Shown here one piece after another: positions 6,668 through 8,903 of a stretch of DNA of 8,903 nt; the first letter of the stretch is position 1, and each line of letters opens with the position of its first letter. The stretch comes from Pseudomonas sp. GTDB taxonomy: Bacteria > Pseudomonadota > Gammaproteobacteria > Pseudomonadales > Pseudomonadaceae. The notes under the pieces were generated by a model, which worked only from the letters and a program-made list of their open reading frames with translations, was not told where the DNA came from and made no database searches. The stretch lies in the NCBI GenBank assembly GCA_030654635.1, contig JAURXE010000034.1, forward strand, positions 1-8,903, written 5' to 3'. Both the position numbers and the translations under genes were made by a program.

Positions 6668-7576
6668 TCAGGCCTCGACACCGATGCCCGCCTCCAGCTT
6701 GCGCCACAGCAAGCGCACCGCCGCCTTGCGTTGCAAGGCGCTGCGGTACAGGCGGATTTCCAGCGGCACTTGCCAGTGTTCGCCGCCGCAGACCAGCAGC
6801 TCACCGCGGGCCAGCTCGGCGGTCACGCTCAGGCGCGGCACCCAGGCCACGCCGAGGCCTTGCAGGGCCATGCTTTTTAGGCTGTCAGCCATCGCCGTTT
6901 CGTACACCGTGGTCGAGCGCAGCGCCCGCTGACGGAGCAAAATATTCACCGAACGACCGAGAAAAGCCCCGGCGCTGTAAGCCAGTAAGGGCACGCTCTG
7001 ACCAGCGTCCAGATCGAACAACGGCTGGCCTTGGGCGTCCGCGCCGCAGACCGGCAGCATCGAGGTTTCGCCTAAATGCAGCGAGGGAAACAGCTCGGGC
7101 GCCAGTTGCAGCGCCGCGTCTGGGTCGTAGTAGGCGAGGATCAAATCGCAGGCGCCTTCGCGCAGCGCATGCACCGCCTCGCCGACGTTGCTGGCCACCA
7201 GCCGGGTATTCAGCGGCAGGCCTTCGCGGCGCAAGCGTGCCATCCAGGCAGGAAAAAACCCCAGGGTCAGCGAATGCGCTGCGGCGATTTGCAGCACTTC
7301 GCCCTGCTGGCCTTCGATATTGTGCAGATGGCGCACCACTTCGCCGAGCTGCTCGGTGAGGTTGCGCGCGGTGCTGAGAAACAATAACCCAGCCTCGGTC
7401 AGCTCGATGGGTGTCACTGCGCGATTAACTAAATTCAGCCCCAGCGCCGCCTCCAGGCTTTGAATCCGCCGACTAAAGGCCGGCTGAGTGACGAAGCGTT
7501 TTTCCGCCGCCCGTGAAAAGCTGCGACAAGCAGCCAGCGCTACGAAGTCATCCAGCCACTTGGTTTCCAGATTCAT
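6668..7576 (-). CDS. LysR-family transcriptional regulator, HypT (YjiE)-like
   Basis: This 302-residue DNA-binding regulator has an N-terminal winged helix-turn-helix at about 5-63 (SFSRAAEKRFVTQPAFSRRI is the recognition region) and a C-terminal effector-binding domain at about 93-295. The ATG at 7576 is chosen over an upstream in-frame ATG at 7648: GGAG lies 5 bases before it, and the protein then begins NLETKWLDDF as its relatives do. Compared from memory with E. coli HypT, a hypochlorite-responsive LysR protein, it shares the opening NIETKWLYDF-like segment, QPAFSRRI, VTP.(E/Q)L, IAAAHSL(T/S)LG and the GxAWxP segment. Only one of HypT's three regulatory methionines seems conserved (Met229 here). 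It is divergent from aspA and in the position of P. aeruginosa PA5428. The target genes are not known. Confidence 0.92.
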   Translation of the reverse strand: MNLETKWLDDFVALAACRSFSRAAEKRFVTQPAFSRRIQSLEAALGLNLVNRAVTPIELTEAGLLFLSTARNLTEQLGEVVRHLHNIEGQQGEVLQIAAAHSLTLGFFPAWMARLRREGLPLNTRLVASNVGEAVHALREGACDLILAYYDPDAALQLAPELFPSLHLGETSMLPVCGADAQGQPLFDLDAGQSVPLLAYSAGAFLGRSVNILLRQRALRSTTVYETAMADSLKSMALQGLGVAWVPRLSVTAELARGELLVCGGEHWQVPLEIRLYRSALQRKAAVRLLWRKLEAGIGVEA

Positions 7577-7593
7577 TGCGTCTCCGGGTAGAC

Positions 7594-7618
7594 GTAGGGC
7601 AGGTGCAAACCGCCCTAC
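7594..7618. repeat. GTAG-headed near-palindrome in the LysR leader
   Basis: GTAGGGC (7594-7600) pairs with GCCCTAC (7612-7618). Inside, GGT (7602-7604) pairs with ACC (7609-7611) around a GCAA loop, leaving a single bulged A at 7601. It lies 18 bases upstream of the LysR start and reads as a palindrome on both strands. The GTAGGG head is shared with the repeat at 2346, so it may be a single REP-type unit. It could equally be a leader hairpin affecting LysR translation. Confidence 0.45.
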
Positions 7619-7640
7619 AGTAAAATATTCCGCACGACCC

Positions 7641-7669
7641 GTTCGCAATAGGAGTCACAGCCGCATTAT
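7641..7669 (+). promoter_or_regulatory. Weak candidate sigma-70 promoter for aspA
   Basis: TTCGCA (7642-7647) is followed after 16 bases by CATTAT (7664-7669). Each matches its consensus hexamer at about four of six positions. It would place the aspA transcription start about 100 bases upstream of the ATG, within reach of the neighbouring LysR-type site. Position and match are only suggestive. Confidence 0.22.
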
Positions 7670-7683
7670 GCCAATTACGCATA
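7667..7683. promoter_or_regulatory. Candidate LysR-type operator (T-N11-A dyad)
   Basis: TATGC (7667-7671) and GCATA (7679-7683) form a perfect 5-bp dyad with a 7-base centre. Within it, T7669 and A7681 are exactly 11 bases apart, the classical T-N11-A form of LysR boxes. It lies between the divergent LysR and aspA genes, where a LysR protein usually binds to control itself and its neighbour. The match is by pattern and context only. Confidence 0.4.
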
Positions 7684-7733
7684 CCACAGCAACTAACGGC
7701 ATTGGCCGCGACTGAGGCTGAAGCCCTAATCTA

Positions 7734-7763
7734 TTGGCATCGCGGCATTTGCCGCATTGCCAA
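7734..7763 (+). promoter_or_regulatory. Inverted repeat in the aspA 5' leader
   Basis: TTGGCA (7734-7739) and TGCCAA (7758-7763) form the outer arms. GCGGC (7742-7746) and GCCGC (7751-7755) form an inner stem around ATTT. A 2x2 mismatch lies between them. The element ends 15 bases before the ATG, and its last bases overlap a weak ribosome binding site (AAAGAG, 7762-7767). As RNA it could fold and mask that site; as DNA it could be an operator for an unidentified regulator. Confidence 0.4.
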
Positions 7764-7778
7764 AGAGCCATACAGATC

Positions 7779-8903
<1,125 letters not shown>

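Noticed and set aside
7577..7648. N-terminal extension of the LysR protein from the ATG at 7648
   Set aside because: The extension crosses the GTAG palindrome, is not family-like, and the ATG at 7576 has GGAG at 5-base spacing and begins at the conserved helix-turn-helix lead-in.
7735..7752. Possible sigma-54 promoter (TTGGCA...TTTGC) before aspA
   Set aside because: The spacing between GG and GC is 13 bases, three too many; the sequence is better explained as an inverted repeat.

Overview
The window looks like chromosomal DNA from a Pseudomonas or a close relative. Coding regions are GC-rich, and the order of an adhP-type alcohol dehydrogenase, a LysR regulator and aspartase matches, from memory, the adhA-PA5428-aspA neighbourhood of P. 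aeruginosa. The paired GTAG-headed palindromes are also of a Pseudomonas type. No mobile-element gene, CRISPR array, tRNA or rRNA gene is visible.

Layout. Positions 2-157 (+) hold the C-terminal tail of a protein that resembles a periplasmic solute-binding protein. It converges on a prohibitin/SPFH membrane protein (210-1079, -) across a 52-base gap with a perfect 8-bp hairpin. A 231-base divergent region follows, carrying a candidate promoter for the prohibitin gene and a structured leader before adhP (1311-2333, +; the start is moved inward from the longest possible ORF because of a good ribosome binding site). After adhP come a REPIN-like double palindrome (2346-2407) and a short decayed copy of a LysR gene 3' end (2416-2460). 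Next are two minus-strand genes with an 11-base overlap: a hybrid histidine kinase (3624-6536) and a REC/HD-GYP response regulator (2543-3634). A HypT-like LysR regulator (6668-7576, -) and the first 375 codons of aspA (7779 to the window edge, +) complete the window; these last two are divergent and share a 202-base control region.

How the genes may work together. The kinase has a periplasmic Cache-like sensor, HAMP, PAS, HisKA, ATPase and receiver domains. It presumably controls the HD-GYP protein, whose motifs for c-di-GMP hydrolysis are all intact. This pair forms one operon-like signalling module. The LysR protein may control aspA, itself, or neighbouring genes. AdhP and AspA are ordinary metabolic enzymes with no clear link to the kinase module.

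Most notable. I see no wholly new biological system. The best signal is evolutionary: the kinase/HD-GYP module lies between two imperfect direct repeats. One is the true 3' end of the LysR gene; the other is a decayed copy of that 3' end beside adhP. This suggests that the module was inserted into an older adhP-lysR-aspA arrangement.
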